Shown here: one piece after another, positions 25,774 through 34,169 of the stretch | Layout of the letters: each line of letters begins with the position of its first letter | Position numbering within the stretch: the stretch's first letter is position 1 | NCBI GenBank assembly: GCA_964242735.1 | Contig: CAXTAK010000018.1 | Location: 1 to 64,000, forward strand | DNA: 64,000 nt | Origin: CADCUY01 sp964242735 | GTDB taxonomy: Bacteria > Actinomycetota > Actinomycetes > Actinomycetales > Quadrisphaeraceae | Direction of reading: 5' to 3' | The notes under the pieces: generated by a model | Seen by the model: only the letters and a program-made list of their open reading frames with translations | What the model was told of the DNA's origin: nothing | The model's database searches: none | Made by a program: the position numbers and the translations under genes

Positions 25774-26691
25774 ATGCGTCGCACCACCACCACCACCACT
25801 GCCGTCGCCGCGGCCGCCCTGCTCGCCGCCGGCGTGATCGCCCCGACCGCCGCCTCGGCGTCGGACGGCTCGTCGAAGAAGTCCTCCGACTCCCGCCTGG
25901 AGGCCGTCGGGCTCAGCGACGGGGGCACGGCCCTCGTCAGCTTCCGCACCGACCGGGCGAAGAACGTCAAGCACCTCGGCGTCGTCCAGGGCCTCGCCGG
26001 TGACGCCTCGCTCGTCGGCATCGACCACCGGGTGCAGAACGGCGAGCTGTACGGCCTCGGGAACGCCGGAGGCATCTACACGATCGACGGCACCACGGCC
26101 GTGAAGGTGGGCCAGCTGAGCGTCGCTCTCAGCGGCGCCGCCTTCGGCGTCGACTTCAACCCCGCGGCCAACGCCCTGCGCGTGGTCAGCGACACCGGCC
26201 AGAACCTGCGCCAGCCCTTCCCCGCCGCGGTCGCAGGTGTCTTCTCCGACGGCCCGGCCGCCGGGGCAGCGACGGTCGTGGACGGGTCGCTGACCAACCC
26301 CGCCGCTCCGCCGGCCACCGGCACCACGCCGGCGACCGGGGTGACCGCGGTGGCGTACACCAACAACGACCTGGACCCCGACACCTCCACGGTGCTGCAC
26401 GACATCGACACGGTCCTGGACCGCCTCTCCCTGCAGGTCCCGGCGAACGCCGGCACCCTCTCGCCGGTCGGCAACCTGCTGGTCGACGCCGGGCTCGACT
26501 CGGGGTTCGACATCTACAGCACCGTCCGTGACGGGCGCAGCGTCGCCGTCGAGGGCTTCGCGGTGACGCAGCCGGGCAGCGCCGGGGCCTACCGGCTGTA
26601 CTCGATCAACCTCGCCACCGGCGAAGCCGCCGAGATCGGCAGCTTCGAGAAGGACGTCACCGACATCGCCATCCCCCTGGACCAGCGCTGA
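25774..26691 (+). CDS. Secreted DUF4394 domain protein
   Basis: A 305-residue exported protein. The signal peptide starts MRRTTTTTTAVAAAALLAAG and should be cut after the ASA near residue 29. The mature chain is a beta-propeller-like DUF4394 domain: FRTDRAKNVKHLGVVQGL, DHRVQNGELYGLGNAGGIYT, FGVDFNPAANALRVVSDTGQ and TVLHDIDTVLDRLSLQVPAN. The molecular role of this family is not known. Placement opposite a SigK-like sigma factor and its anti-sigma factor suggests that they control it, similar to the sigK loci of mycobacteria, which drive secreted surface proteins (inference). A GGAGGA site four bases before the ATG supports a strong start. Confidence 0.88.
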   Translation: MRRTTTTTTAVAAAALLAAGVIAPTAASASDGSSKKSSDSRLEAVGLSDGGTALVSFRTDRAKNVKHLGVVQGLAGDASLVGIDHRVQNGELYGLGNAGGIYTIDGTTAVKVGQLSVALSGAAFGVDFNPAANALRVVSDTGQNLRQPFPAAVAGVFSDGPAAGAATVVDGSLTNPAAPPATGTTPATGVTAVAYTNNDLDPDTSTVLHDIDTVLDRLSLQVPANAGTLSPVGNLLVDAGLDSGFDIYSTVRDGRSVAVEGFAVTQPGSAGAYRLYSINLATGEAAEIGSFEKDVTDIAIPLDQR

Positions 26692-26710
26692 GCACCCCCG
26701 CGCCACTGCG

Positions 26711-26745
26711 CTGCGCCACCCCGCCGACCCAGCGGGGTGGCGCAG
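26711..26745 (+). terminator. Rho-independent-type hairpin after the DUF4394 gene
   Basis: Fourteen-base arms CTGCGCCACCCCGC (26711-26724) and GCGGGGTGGCGCAG (26732-26745) with a seven-base loop start 19 bp after the stop codon. No T-run follows. It is well placed to end the DUF4394 transcript before the small Trm112-like gene. Confidence 0.75.
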
Positions 26746-26767
26746 TGCGCTGTCTACAGTGGAGCCG

Positions 26768-26977
26768 GTGACCCTGGAACCGTGGCTGCTGGAGGTGCTC
26801 GCCGCACCGGACCACCACGGACCCCTGCACCTGGTCGACGCCACCACCCTGTACGACCCGGTGGGTCGCCGCGCCTACCGCATCGACGACGGTGTCCCGG
26901 TGCTGCTCCTCGCAGAGGCCCGCGCCGTCGACGACGCGGAGCACGAGCGCCTGACCGCCACCGCACCCCGCCCCTGA
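26768..26977 (+). CDS. Small Trm112-like protein without zinc cysteines
   Basis: A 69-residue protein matching the Trm112/YcaR-type fold by order: LEPWLLEVLAAPDHHGPLHL, then LYDPVGRRAYRIDDGVPVLL. Trm112 proteins normally carry CPxC and a second CxxC-like pair that bind zinc and activate methyltransferases. Here the first site reads APDH and the second DPVG, so no cysteine remains and zinc binding is lost. Such cysteine-less actinobacterial versions are known, and the function is undefined. GTG 26768 has GGAG five bases upstream; GTG 26759 is an alternative in the same frame. Confidence 0.7.
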   Translation: MTLEPWLLEVLAAPDHHGPLHLVDATTLYDPVGRRAYRIDDGVPVLLLAEARAVDDAEHERLTATAPRP

Positions 26978-27051
26978 GCCCACGCCCAGCGCTCACAGCT
27001 CCCGGGCGCGATCCACCACCGCGTGTCGGTGGTGTGGCACACACTCCCCGC

Positions 27052-28290
27052 ATGCGCCTGGTGCACGCCGCAGACCTCCACGTCGACTCCCCGCTGCGCG
27101 GCCTGTCGCGCCTGGGCGACGACGACCTGGCCGACCGGCTGCGCTCGGCCACGCGTCGAGCCGTGGAGAACCTCGTGAGCCTCGTGGTGGAGTCCGGGGC
27201 TCAGGTGCTCCTCCTGGCGGGCGACCTCTACGACGGCGACTGGCAGGACTGGGCGACGGGGCAGTTCGTCGCCGCGCAGCTCGGCGTCCTCCACGACCAC
27301 GGCATCCCAGTGGTCACCATCGCCGGCAACCACGACGCGGAGTCCGAGATCACCCGGTCCCTGCGCCTGCCGCCCAACGTCACCGTGCTGAGCACCGCCT
27401 CGGCGGAGACGACCGTCCTCGACGACCTGGGCCTGGCGGTGCACGGGCAGGGGTTCGCGACCAGGGCGGTGACCGCGAACCTCGCGGCCGCCTACCCCGC
27501 CCGGGTCCCCGGGCTGGTCAACGCCGGCCTGCTGCACTCCTCGGTCGGGGGCGCGGAGGGACACGAGCGGTACGCGCCCTGCACGGTCGCCGACCTGACC
27601 GGCCTGGGCTACGACTACCTCGCCCTCGGGCACGTGCACACCCGGGCCGTGCTCGCCGACGGGGAGCACACGGTGGCCTTCGCCGGCAACACCCAGGGGC
27701 GCCACCCCCGCGAGACGGGGCCCAAGGGCGCGTGGGTCGTGGACGTCGCGGGGCAGGGCCAGGGGGCGGAGCTGACCTTCGCCCCGCTGGACGTGGCGCG
27801 GTGGGCCGCCGTGGAGGTGGACGCTCAGGGGTGCGCGGACCTCGACGAGGTCCTGGCGCGCGCCTCCGCCGCGCTGGGCGCCGCGGTGACCGAGGCCGGG
27901 GACCGCCCGGTGGTCGCCCGGGTGTCGGTGACCGGGGCGACGCCGGCCGCGGGACAGCTCGCCGACGGGGACGGCGTCGCCGAGCAGCTGCGCGCTGACG
28001 GCGCCCGCCTGGGGGTGACGGTGGAGAAGGTCCGGGTGCGCACCCGCGCGACCGCGGCGTCCGGGCCGGTCGACGAGGAGCTGCGCGCGGCGGTGGTCGC
28101 CGCGGCCCGCGCCCTGGCCGGTGACCCCGCCGCGGTGCGCGACCTGCTGCAGCCCATGGCCTCGGAGCTCGGCCCGCACCTGCGCGAGGCGGGACTGCTG
28201 GACCTCGGTTCACCCGAACGCCTCGCCGAGCTGGCCACCGAGGCCGCCGACGGCCTCGACGCGCTGCTGGTCGAGGGGGGCCTGCGGTGA
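27052..28290 (+). CDS. Metallophosphoesterase, SbcD/YhaO-like nuclease
   Basis: A 412-residue calcineurin-like enzyme. The five metal-binding blocks are visible: VHAADLHVDSPL at the N-terminus, LLLAGDLYDGDW, TIAGNHDAES, LLHSSVGG and LALGHVHTRAVL near residue 195. Family members are Mn-dependent DNA nucleases (SbcD, Mre11, YhaO). The C-terminal 150 residues are a capping domain. It overlaps the SMC-like ATPase by four bases (GTGA), the classical Mre11-Rad50/SbcCD arrangement, so a joint role in processing broken or hairpinned DNA ends is likely. ATG at 27052 is the natural start. Confidence 0.9.
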   Translation: MRLVHAADLHVDSPLRGLSRLGDDDLADRLRSATRRAVENLVSLVVESGAQVLLLAGDLYDGDWQDWATGQFVAAQLGVLHDHGIPVVTIAGNHDAESEITRSLRLPPNVTVLSTASAETTVLDDLGLAVHGQGFATRAVTANLAAAYPARVPGLVNAGLLHSSVGGAEGHERYAPCTVADLTGLGYDYLALGHVHTRAVLADGEHTVAFAGNTQGRHPRETGPKGAWVVDVAGQGQGAELTFAPLDVARWAAVEVDAQGCADLDEVLARASAALGAAVTEAGDRPVVARVSVTGATPAAGQLADGDGVAEQLRADGARLGVTVEKVRVRTRATAASGPVDEELRAAVVAAARALAGDPAAVRDLLQPMASELGPHLREAGLLDLGSPERLAELATEAADGLDALLVEGGLR

Positions 28291-31200
28291 CCGGCAGCAC
28301 GCTGAGGGTCCTGCGCCTGCTGCGGTACGGGGCGCTGACCGACGTCGCGCTGGCGCTGGGCCCGGGGGTGACGGTGGTCGTCGGACCCAACGAGGCGGGC
28401 AAGTCCACGACGCTCGCCGCCCTCGGCGACCTGCTGTGGGGGCTACCGCTGAAGCACCCGCTGAGCGCGCTGGTGCCCCGCGCGCAGGTGCGGCTGAGCG
28501 CTGAGCTGGAGGACGGCACGACCGTGGTGCGCACCTCGCGCGGGCTCTTCGCGCCCGACGGGTTGACGCGGGCGGAGCACCCGTGGGGCGCTGACGGGGA
28601 GGCGCACCGCACCAGCTGGACCACCTCCTACGGACTGGACCACACGGCGCTGCGCCGGGGCGGCCAGGAGGTGTGCGCCGGCAGCGGTGACCTCGCCGAG
28701 GTGGTCTTCACCGCCCGGGAGGGCCAGGGCGTGCACGACCTCCTCGCGCACCTGCGCGAGCGCGCCGACGAGCTGTACAAGGACCACCGGGGCAACCGCG
28801 GCGTGGCGGTGCGCCGCGCCCTGGTCGAGCACACAGCGGCCCGCGAGGCCGTCGCCGCGGCCACCACGCGCGCCTCCGCGGTGGTCGCGGCCGAGGAGCG
28901 CGTGGCAGCGCTGCGCGAGCAGGTGGCCTCGGCGACGGAGCGGGAGCTGGCCGCGGCGCGCGAGCGGGCCGGCGCCGAGCGCCAGCAGCGGTGCTGGGCG
29001 GACGCGGCGGCGCTGTCAGCCGTGCGCGCTGAGCTGGTCGGCGCCTCCGGCGCTGAGCTGGTCGGCGCCTCCGGCGCTGTGCTCGACGAAGCGGCGCTGA
29101 CCGCCTGGGACGAGGCGGTAGCCGCGCTGGGGGCGGCGCGGCAGGCGCGCGAGGCTCTGGCGGATGACGTCGCGCGGTGGCGCTCGGAGCAGCAGCGGCT
29201 GGTGCGGGAGCCGCACCTGGTCCTCGACGAGGCCGCCGTCACCGCCCTGCACGAGCAGGCGCGGGCCCGCGAGGACGACCGGGCGCGGGCGGGCGCCCTG
29301 CACGCCGAGGCCGACGGGCACGAGCGCGCCGCGCGCGCCGCGCTGGGCCAGCTCGGCGCCGATGCGGGCGTGGGCATCGGTGAGCTGCTCGCGGTGCTGG
29401 GCGGGCCGGCGGACGTGGCGACCCAGCTCGACCGCGCCGCCGACGAGCACGCGCGGCTCCAGGCGACCGCCGCCGCCGCTGCGGAGGCTCTGAGCAGTGC
29501 TCGGAGCGCGGCAGCGGTGGCCGAGGCCGGCGGTGCGCTGCCCGACCCCACCCTCGTGGCCCCGGTCGCGGAGGCGGTGAGGGTCCTGGAGGCCGACGGC
29601 TCGCCCGCCGCACGGTGGCGGGAGGCCCGCGAGCTGGCGGCCGCGGCAGGGGCCTCGCGCCGGGAGCGGCTGCTCGAGGCCGGTGCCACCAGCCCCGACG
29701 GCGGCGCGCCGCCGCCGCCGACCGCGGAGTGGGTGAGCGGCGCGGGCACCGCGCTGGTCGCCGCCCGCAGCGCGGAGGAGGCGGCGGCGCGCGAGCAGGA
29801 CGACGCGCGCGAGGCGCTGGAGGTGGCGCGGGCCGCGGTGGCCGAGGTGGCGGTCCCCACCGTGGACGCGGAGGCCGTCGCGGTGCTGCGCGCCGAGCGG
29901 GACGCGGTGTGGGCGCGGATGCGCGCCGTCCTGACCGGGGCGCCAGGCACCCCTCGGGACGCCGTGACCGGTGCGGGCAGCGGGGATGACGGGGCCGGCC
30001 GGGTGGGTGCGGGGAACGCGGTGGAGGCCGGCGCCCTGGCTGGGGCCCTCACCGCGGCGCTGGCCGCCGCTGACGCCGGCGCGGACGCGCTGCTCGCCGC
30101 CGCAGCGCTGACCGCCCGGGCCGCCGCGACCCGGCAGGCCCTCGCCGAGCGCACCGACGCCGTGGAGGCGGCGGGCGCTGCGCTGGTCGACGCGCGCGGG
30201 GAGCGGGAGCGCGCGGAGGCGGCGTACGCGCTGGGCTGGGAGGTAGCTGGCACCGCCGCGCCTCCGGTGGGCGAGGCGGAGGCGGTGCGGCGAGCCCTCG
30301 TGCAGGCCGCCGCCGCTGACCGCGCGGTGGCCGAGCACACCGGCCGGGCCGGGCGTGCCGGTGACGAGAGCGCCTCCTGGGCAGCGCGCCTGAGCGACCT
30401 GCTCACCACCGCGGGCTGCCCGCGCGCGGTCGGCGCAGCAGACGCCACCGCGCTGGAGGCGCTGCTGGCGGCGGCGCGCGAGCTGGTCGCGGTCTCCGAC
30501 GGGAGCCGGGAGGCGCGCCTGCAGCGGCGCGGCGCCGCGGCGGCGGTCTCGGTCGCGGAGACGGCGGTCGCCGACGGCACGGAGGCCCTCCACCGGTGGC
30601 AGGAGCGGTGGACCGCGCTGCTGGCGGCCGCCGACCTCCCCGCGGTGCTGGACCCGGTGGGGTGGGCGAGTCGGCGCACCCTGCTCGCGGCCGCGGCGCA
30701 GGCCGCCACCGAGGCCGACCGGCGACGCGCCGAGGCTGCCGCCGCCGGCGCCGCGTGGGAGTCCTTCGCCGCTGCCGCCGCCGCCGCGGGCGCCCGCCAC
30801 GGCGGGGCCGGTGCCGAGCCCGCCGCCGTGGTGGCAGCCCTGTGGGCGCGCCTGACCAGCGCCCGGCGCGACGAGGGGATCTGGGAGGACAGGCAGCGCG
30901 CGCTGACCACCGCGGCCGCCGACGACGACCGCCTCGCCCACGAGCAGGCCCGCGCCCGCGCCGCGGTGGCGGCGGTGCGCGCGCTGCCGGCCCTCGCCGA
31001 GGTGAGCGACGAGCGGGAGGAGGCCGCCGTCATCGAGCGGTCCCGCCGCGTGCTGGCCCTGCGGGAGCGCGAGAGCGAGCTGCTGCGGGGTGTGGCGGCC
31101 TCGGCCGGGCCAGCGGCGGACGTCGAGGAGCTGCTCACCACCCTCGAGGGCGTGGACGCCGAGCGGCTCGACCAGCTCGCCCGTGACGCCGGGGAGGCGG

Positions 31201-31946
31201 CCGCCGCAGCCGGCGCGGCACGTGACGCCGCCCGCGACGCGCTGACCACGGCGTCGCTGGCGCTGGCGCAACTGACCGACGGGGGCAGTGCCGCGGCGCG
31301 GCGGGCGCTCGAGCAGGAGAAGCTCGCCGCCCTCGCCGAGGTCGCCGAGCGGTACGCGGTCGCGCACCTGCAGCGCACCGTCCTCGCGCAGCAGGTGCAG
31401 GCGCACGCCGACCAGCACGCCAGCCCCCTGCTGCACGAGGCCGGTCAGCTGCTCGAGCGCCTCACCGACGGGCGGTGGGTGGGCATCGCCGCTCGTGGTG
31501 GAGGAGCGGGCCGCTCGCTGGACGTCGTCGACGGCGCCGGTGAGCACCACGAGACCTCCCAGCTCTCCGAGGGCACCGCCGACCAGGTCTTCCTCGCCCT
31601 GCGCCTGGCGGGCATCGCCCAGCTGCAGGGCGAGCGCGCCCGCGCCGGGCGGCCCGCGCTGCCGGTGGTGCTCGACGACGCGCTGATGACCTTCGACGAC
31701 GCGCGCGCGACCCGTGCCCTCGGCGTCTGCGCCGACCTCGGGCTGCAGGTGGTGGTCCTGACGCACCACGACCACCTCGGCTCCCTCGCGGCGGCGCTGC
31801 GGCGCCCGGAGGTCGTGGTCGAACGCCTGGGTCCGCCGGCAGCGGTGGTGGCGAGTGCGGCGCCGCAGGTGGTGCGGTCGGCGCTGGCCGCTCCACGGCG
31901 ACCGTCGGGTGAGGTGGTCACCGCGGCCGACGAGCTGCCGCTGTAG
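28287..31946 (+). CDS. SMC-like AAA ATPase (YhaN/SbcC type)
   Basis: A 1219-residue ATPase. Walker A VVVGPNEAGKSTTLAALGDL lies near residue 30, and the signature plus Walker B are at the far end (SEGTADQVFLALRLAGI, then LPVVLDDALMTFDD). The 1000 residues between are extremely Ala/Glu/Arg-rich with heptad character, as in the long coiled-coil arm of Rad50/SbcC and YhaN proteins. No clear zinc hook CxxC is visible, matching YhaN rather than SbcC. It pairs with the overlapping nuclease and probably holds DNA for it. Residues 248-263 contain a tandem duplicate described separately. It is convergent with the phosphatase gene. Confidence 0.87.
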   Translation: MTGSTLRVLRLLRYGALTDVALALGPGVTVVVGPNEAGKSTTLAALGDLLWGLPLKHPLSALVPRAQVRLSAELEDGTTVVRTSRGLFAPDGLTRAEHPWGADGEAHRTSWTTSYGLDHTALRRGGQEVCAGSGDLAEVVFTAREGQGVHDLLAHLRERADELYKDHRGNRGVAVRRALVEHTAAREAVAAATTRASAVVAAEERVAALREQVASATERELAAARERAGAERQQRCWADAAALSAVRAELVGASGAELVGASGAVLDEAALTAWDEAVAALGAARQAREALADDVARWRSEQQRLVREPHLVLDEAAVTALHEQARAREDDRARAGALHAEADGHERAARAALGQLGADAGVGIGELLAVLGGPADVATQLDRAADEHARLQATAAAAAEALSSARSAAAVAEAGGALPDPTLVAPVAEAVRVLEADGSPAARWREARELAAAAGASRRERLLEAGATSPDGGAPPPPTAEWVSGAGTALVAARSAEEAAAREQDDAREALEVARAAVAEVAVPTVDAEAVAVLRAERDAVWARMRAVLTGAPGTPRDAVTGAGSGDDGAGRVGAGNAVEAGALAGALTAALAAADAGADALLAAAALTARAAATRQALAERTDAVEAAGAALVDARGERERAEAAYALGWEVAGTAAPPVGEAEAVRRALVQAAAADRAVAEHTGRAGRAGDESASWAARLSDLLTTAGCPRAVGAADATALEALLAAARELVAVSDGSREARLQRRGAAAAVSVAETAVADGTEALHRWQERWTALLAAADLPAVLDPVGWASRRTLLAAAAQAATEADRRRAEAAAAGAAWESFAAAAAAAGARHGGAGAEPAAVVAALWARLTSARRDEGIWEDRQRALTTAAADDDRLAHEQARARAAVAAVRALPALAEVSDEREEAAVIERSRRVLALRERESELLRGVAASAGPAADVEELLTTLEGVDAERLDQLARDAGEAAAAAGAARDAARDALTTASLALAQLTDGGSAAARRALEQEKLAALAEVAERYAVAHLQRTVLAQQVQAHADQHASPLLHEAGQLLERLTDGRWVGIAARGGGAGRSLDVVDGAGEHHETSQLSEGTADQVFLALRLAGIAQLQGERARAGRPALPVVLDDALMTFDDARATRALGVCADLGLQVVVLTHHDHLGSLAAALRRPEVVVERLGPPAAVVASAAPQVVRSALAAPRRPSGEVVTAADELPL
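29028..29075 (+). repeat. Tandem 24-bp duplication in the YhaN-like gene
   Basis: Two identical 24-bp units (29028-29051 and 29052-29075) encode AELVGASG twice, followed by the related AVLDEAAL. The length keeps the reading frame. It probably arose by replication slippage within the coiled-coil arm. Confidence 0.95.
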
Positions 31947-31964
31947 GCCGCCGGCGCACCGCCG

Positions 31965-32741
31965 TCAGAGCGTGGCGTCGTCCTCCGGGTGCCCCGCCCC
32001 GCGGTCCCCGGCCGGTGTCCCGCTGACCGGTGCGGGCCCGGTCGGTGCGGGCCCGGTCGGTGCGGACGCGGCCCGTGCGAGGCCGACCGCAGCGGAGGCG
32101 ATCGGTGCGGGGAGCCCGCCGGGCGCAGCGGGTCCTGTCGGGCCGAGGTCGTACCCGGTGAGCGCCCAGTCCCGCCCGCGCCGGGCGAGGACCGCCCACC
32201 GGGCGTTGCCCAGGGCTCCGAGGCGGGGCCAGTTGGCGATGCCCAGGTCGAGGAGGGTGAGGATGCCCGCCCGGGCAGCGCCGCCGTGGGTGCTGACCAC
32301 CAGCGTCCCGTCGTCCGGTGTGGCCTCCGCGTGGCGGGTGATGGCGTCGACGACCCGGACACCGACCTCGCTGCGCTTCTCCCCGCCGCCGATGCGCACG
32401 TCCTCACCCCCGCGCCACGCCGCGTACTCACGCGGCCACCGGGCGGCGATCTCAGCGTGCCCGTGACCCTGCCACGACCCGGCGTGCACCTCGCGGAAGT
32501 CCTCGTCGACGTGCGTGGGCAGCGCGGTGAGCTCGGCGAGGACCGCCAGGGTCCACGCCGCGCGCGTCAGGTCCGAGGTCACCAGCCGCGCCGGGGGGAG
32601 CTGCGCGAGCACCGCCGCCGCGCGGTGGGCCTGCGCGACGCCCTCCTCGTCCAGCGGGACGTCGAGCTGGCCCTGGAACCGTGCGCTCGCGTTGTACGCC
32701 GTGCGCCCGTGGCGCCACAGCACCACCGCCGCGGCGCTCAC
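31965..32741 (-). CDS. Histidine phosphatase family protein (GpgP-like)
   Basis: A 258-residue histidine-phosphatase enzyme with the RHG catalytic motif LWRHGRTAYNASARFQG near residue 10 and the second catalytic His in VVSTHGGAARAGIL near 155. The family includes glucosyl-3-phosphoglycerate phosphatase GpgP, and actinobacteria often encode this type just after rsfS. The C-terminal 50 residues are Pro/Ala/Gly-rich with repeating PTGPA and beyond the fold. The GTG at 32741 lies 16 bp after the rsfS stop. The protein is probably co-transcribed with nadD and rsfS; its true substrate cannot be read from sequence. Confidence 0.8.
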   Translation of the reverse strand: MSAAAVVLWRHGRTAYNASARFQGQLDVPLDEEGVAQAHRAAAVLAQLPPARLVTSDLTRAAWTLAVLAELTALPTHVDEDFREVHAGSWQGHGHAEIAARWPREYAAWRGGEDVRIGGGEKRSEVGVRVVDAITRHAEATPDDGTLVVSTHGGAARAGILTLLDLGIANWPRLGALGNARWAVLARRGRDWALTGYDLGPTGPAAPGGLPAPIASAAVGLARAASAPTGPAPTGPAPVSGTPAGDRGAGHPEDDATL

Positions 32742-32757
32742 CCGGGCGCCGCCGCGC

Positions 32758-33150
32758 TCATGGGGCGGGCGCCCCGACCTGACCGCTGGTGACCTCGGCC
32801 GGCAGCGGGATCACCGGGCCGTCCTTCCACAGCCGCTCCAGGGCGTAGTACTGGCGGTCCTCGGCCAGCTGCACGTGCACGACGATGTCGGCGTAGTCGA
32901 GCAGCACCCACCGCGACTCGCTCACGCCCTCGCGGCGCACCAGCTTCGCGCCGATCTTGGCCAGCGACTCCTGCACCGCGTCGACCACCGCCCCCACCTG
33001 CCGCTGGTTCGCTGCGGCGGCGAGGACGAAGACGTCGGTGATCACGAGCTGGTCGCTGACGTCCAGGGCGAGGATCTCGGTGGCCTGCTTGGCCGACGCG
33101 GCGGTGGCGGCAGCGACGGCGAGCTCGACGGCGCGCTCGGTGGCGGTCAC
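32758..33150 (-). CDS. rsfS: Ribosome silencing factor RsfS
   Basis: A 130-residue RsfS protein, which binds ribosomal protein L14 and prevents joining of the subunits when nutrients are low. The family core is clear: ILALDVSDQLVITDVFVLAA, RQVGAVVDAVQESLAK, REGVSESRWVLLDYADIVVH and ALERLWKDGPVI. GTG 33150 has GGAG five bases upstream and replaces a longer ORF starting at 33252 whose extra 34 residues are Arg/Pro-rich. It lies between nadD and the phosphatase, the usual bacterial order. Confidence 0.93.
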   Translation of the reverse strand: MTATERAVELAVAAATAASAKQATEILALDVSDQLVITDVFVLAAAANQRQVGAVVDAVQESLAKIGAKLVRREGVSESRWVLLDYADIVVHVQLAEDRQYYALERLWKDGPVIPLPAEVTSGQVGAPAP

Positions 33151-33248
33151 GGGACTCCTGCTCGGGGGTGGCACGGGGACAGCACGCCAGTCTGGCACGC
33201 GGGCGCGACCCACCCCGCTGAGGTCGGCCCGCGGGGCGGCCCGGCGAG

Positions 33249-33878
33249 TCACGTGTCGGGGTCAGCCGGTGGCGGCTCGTAGAGCCGGTGCTTGGCGATG
33301 TACTGCACCACCCCGTCCGGCACGAGGTACCAGATCGGGCGTCCGGCGCGCACCCGGCGTCGGACGTCGGTGCTGGAGATGGCGAGCGCGGGCACCTCCA
33401 GCAGGCTCACCCGGTCGACCAGGTGCTGCGGCAGGTGGTGCAGGGCCAGCTCGTGGCCGGGTCGGGTCACCCCCACCAGGCGGGCGAGGTCGAACGCCCG
33501 CTCGGCGTCCTTCCAGGTGAGGATCTGCGCGAGCGCGTCGGCCCCGGTGATGAAGTGCAGCTCACCGTCGGGGCGCTGGGCCTGGAGGTCCTCGAGGGTG
33601 TCGACGGTGTACGTGGGCCCGTCGCGGTCGACGTCGACGCGGCTGACGGTGAAGGCGGGGTTGGAGGCAGTGGCCACCACGGTCATGAGGTAGCGGTGCT
33701 CGGCGGGGGAGACGACCCGGGTGGACTTCTGCCACGGCTCGCCCGTGGGCACGAAGATCACCTCGTCGAGCGCGTACCGGCTCGCGGCTTCGCTCGCGGC
33801 CACCAGGTGTCCGTGGTGGACGGGGTCGAAGGTGCCGCCCATGACACCCAGGCGCGTCCTCCGGGCAGCAGCCCCCAC
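33249..33878 (-). CDS. nadD: Nicotinate-nucleotide adenylyltransferase
   Basis: A 209-residue NadD, which converts nicotinate mononucleotide to deamido-NAD in NAD synthesis. It has the nucleotidyltransferase motif LGVMGGTFDPVHHGHLVAAS and the C-terminal ISSTDVRRRVRAGRPIWYLV that contacts ATP phosphates. GTG 33878 is used; an ATG at 33842 would begin within the first strand and is less likely. The gene ends 98 bp before the real rsfS start and probably shares its transcript. Confidence 0.95.
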   Translation of the reverse strand: MGAAARRTRLGVMGGTFDPVHHGHLVAASEAASRYALDEVIFVPTGEPWQKSTRVVSPAEHRYLMTVVATASNPAFTVSRVDVDRDGPTYTVDTLEDLQAQRPDGELHFITGADALAQILTWKDAERAFDLARLVGVTRPGHELALHHLPQHLVDRVSLLEVPALAISSTDVRRRVRAGRPIWYLVPDGVVQYIAKHRLYEPPPADPDT

Positions 33879-33896
33879 CGTTCTGGTGCCGCCGCT

Positions 33897-34109
33897 TCAG
33901 TGCCGCTTGCGGGTGCTGCGGAAGGCGAAGGTCACCAGCAGCAGGAAGACGAAGATGCCCGCGGCGATGGCGGGGTAGGCCAGCTCGGGGAGCTCGATCG
34001 AGCGGCGGAACCCCTCGTCGGCGCCTGGCCCACCCTCGTTGCCGCCGGCCTCACCGCCGAAGCTCCCCGCCTCGCCGAGCAGGATCGCGAGGGACACCAT
34101 CACGTGCAT
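33897..34109 (-). CDS. Small membrane protein of unknown function
   Basis: A 70-residue protein between nadD and proA. A hydrophobic N-terminal stretch (MVSLAILLGEAG) is followed by a Gly/Glu-rich middle and a clear transmembrane helix, AYPAIAAGIFVFLLLVTFAF, near the C-terminus with a basic end (RSTRKRH). The pattern suggests an inner-membrane protein with a short positive cytoplasmic tail. A similar small ORF occupies this place in other actinobacterial genomes as far as I know, with no known role. ATG 34109 is preferred over an earlier start at 34157. Confidence 0.65.
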   Translation of the reverse strand: MHVMVSLAILLGEAGSFGGEAGGNEGGPGADEGFRRSIELPELAYPAIAAGIFVFLLLVTFAFRSTRKRH

Positions 34110-34169
34110 GGCGCCATCGTGGCACAGCCGCCCTCCACGGCCCGGATGGTGCGGCACGGCCCGGGGCGG

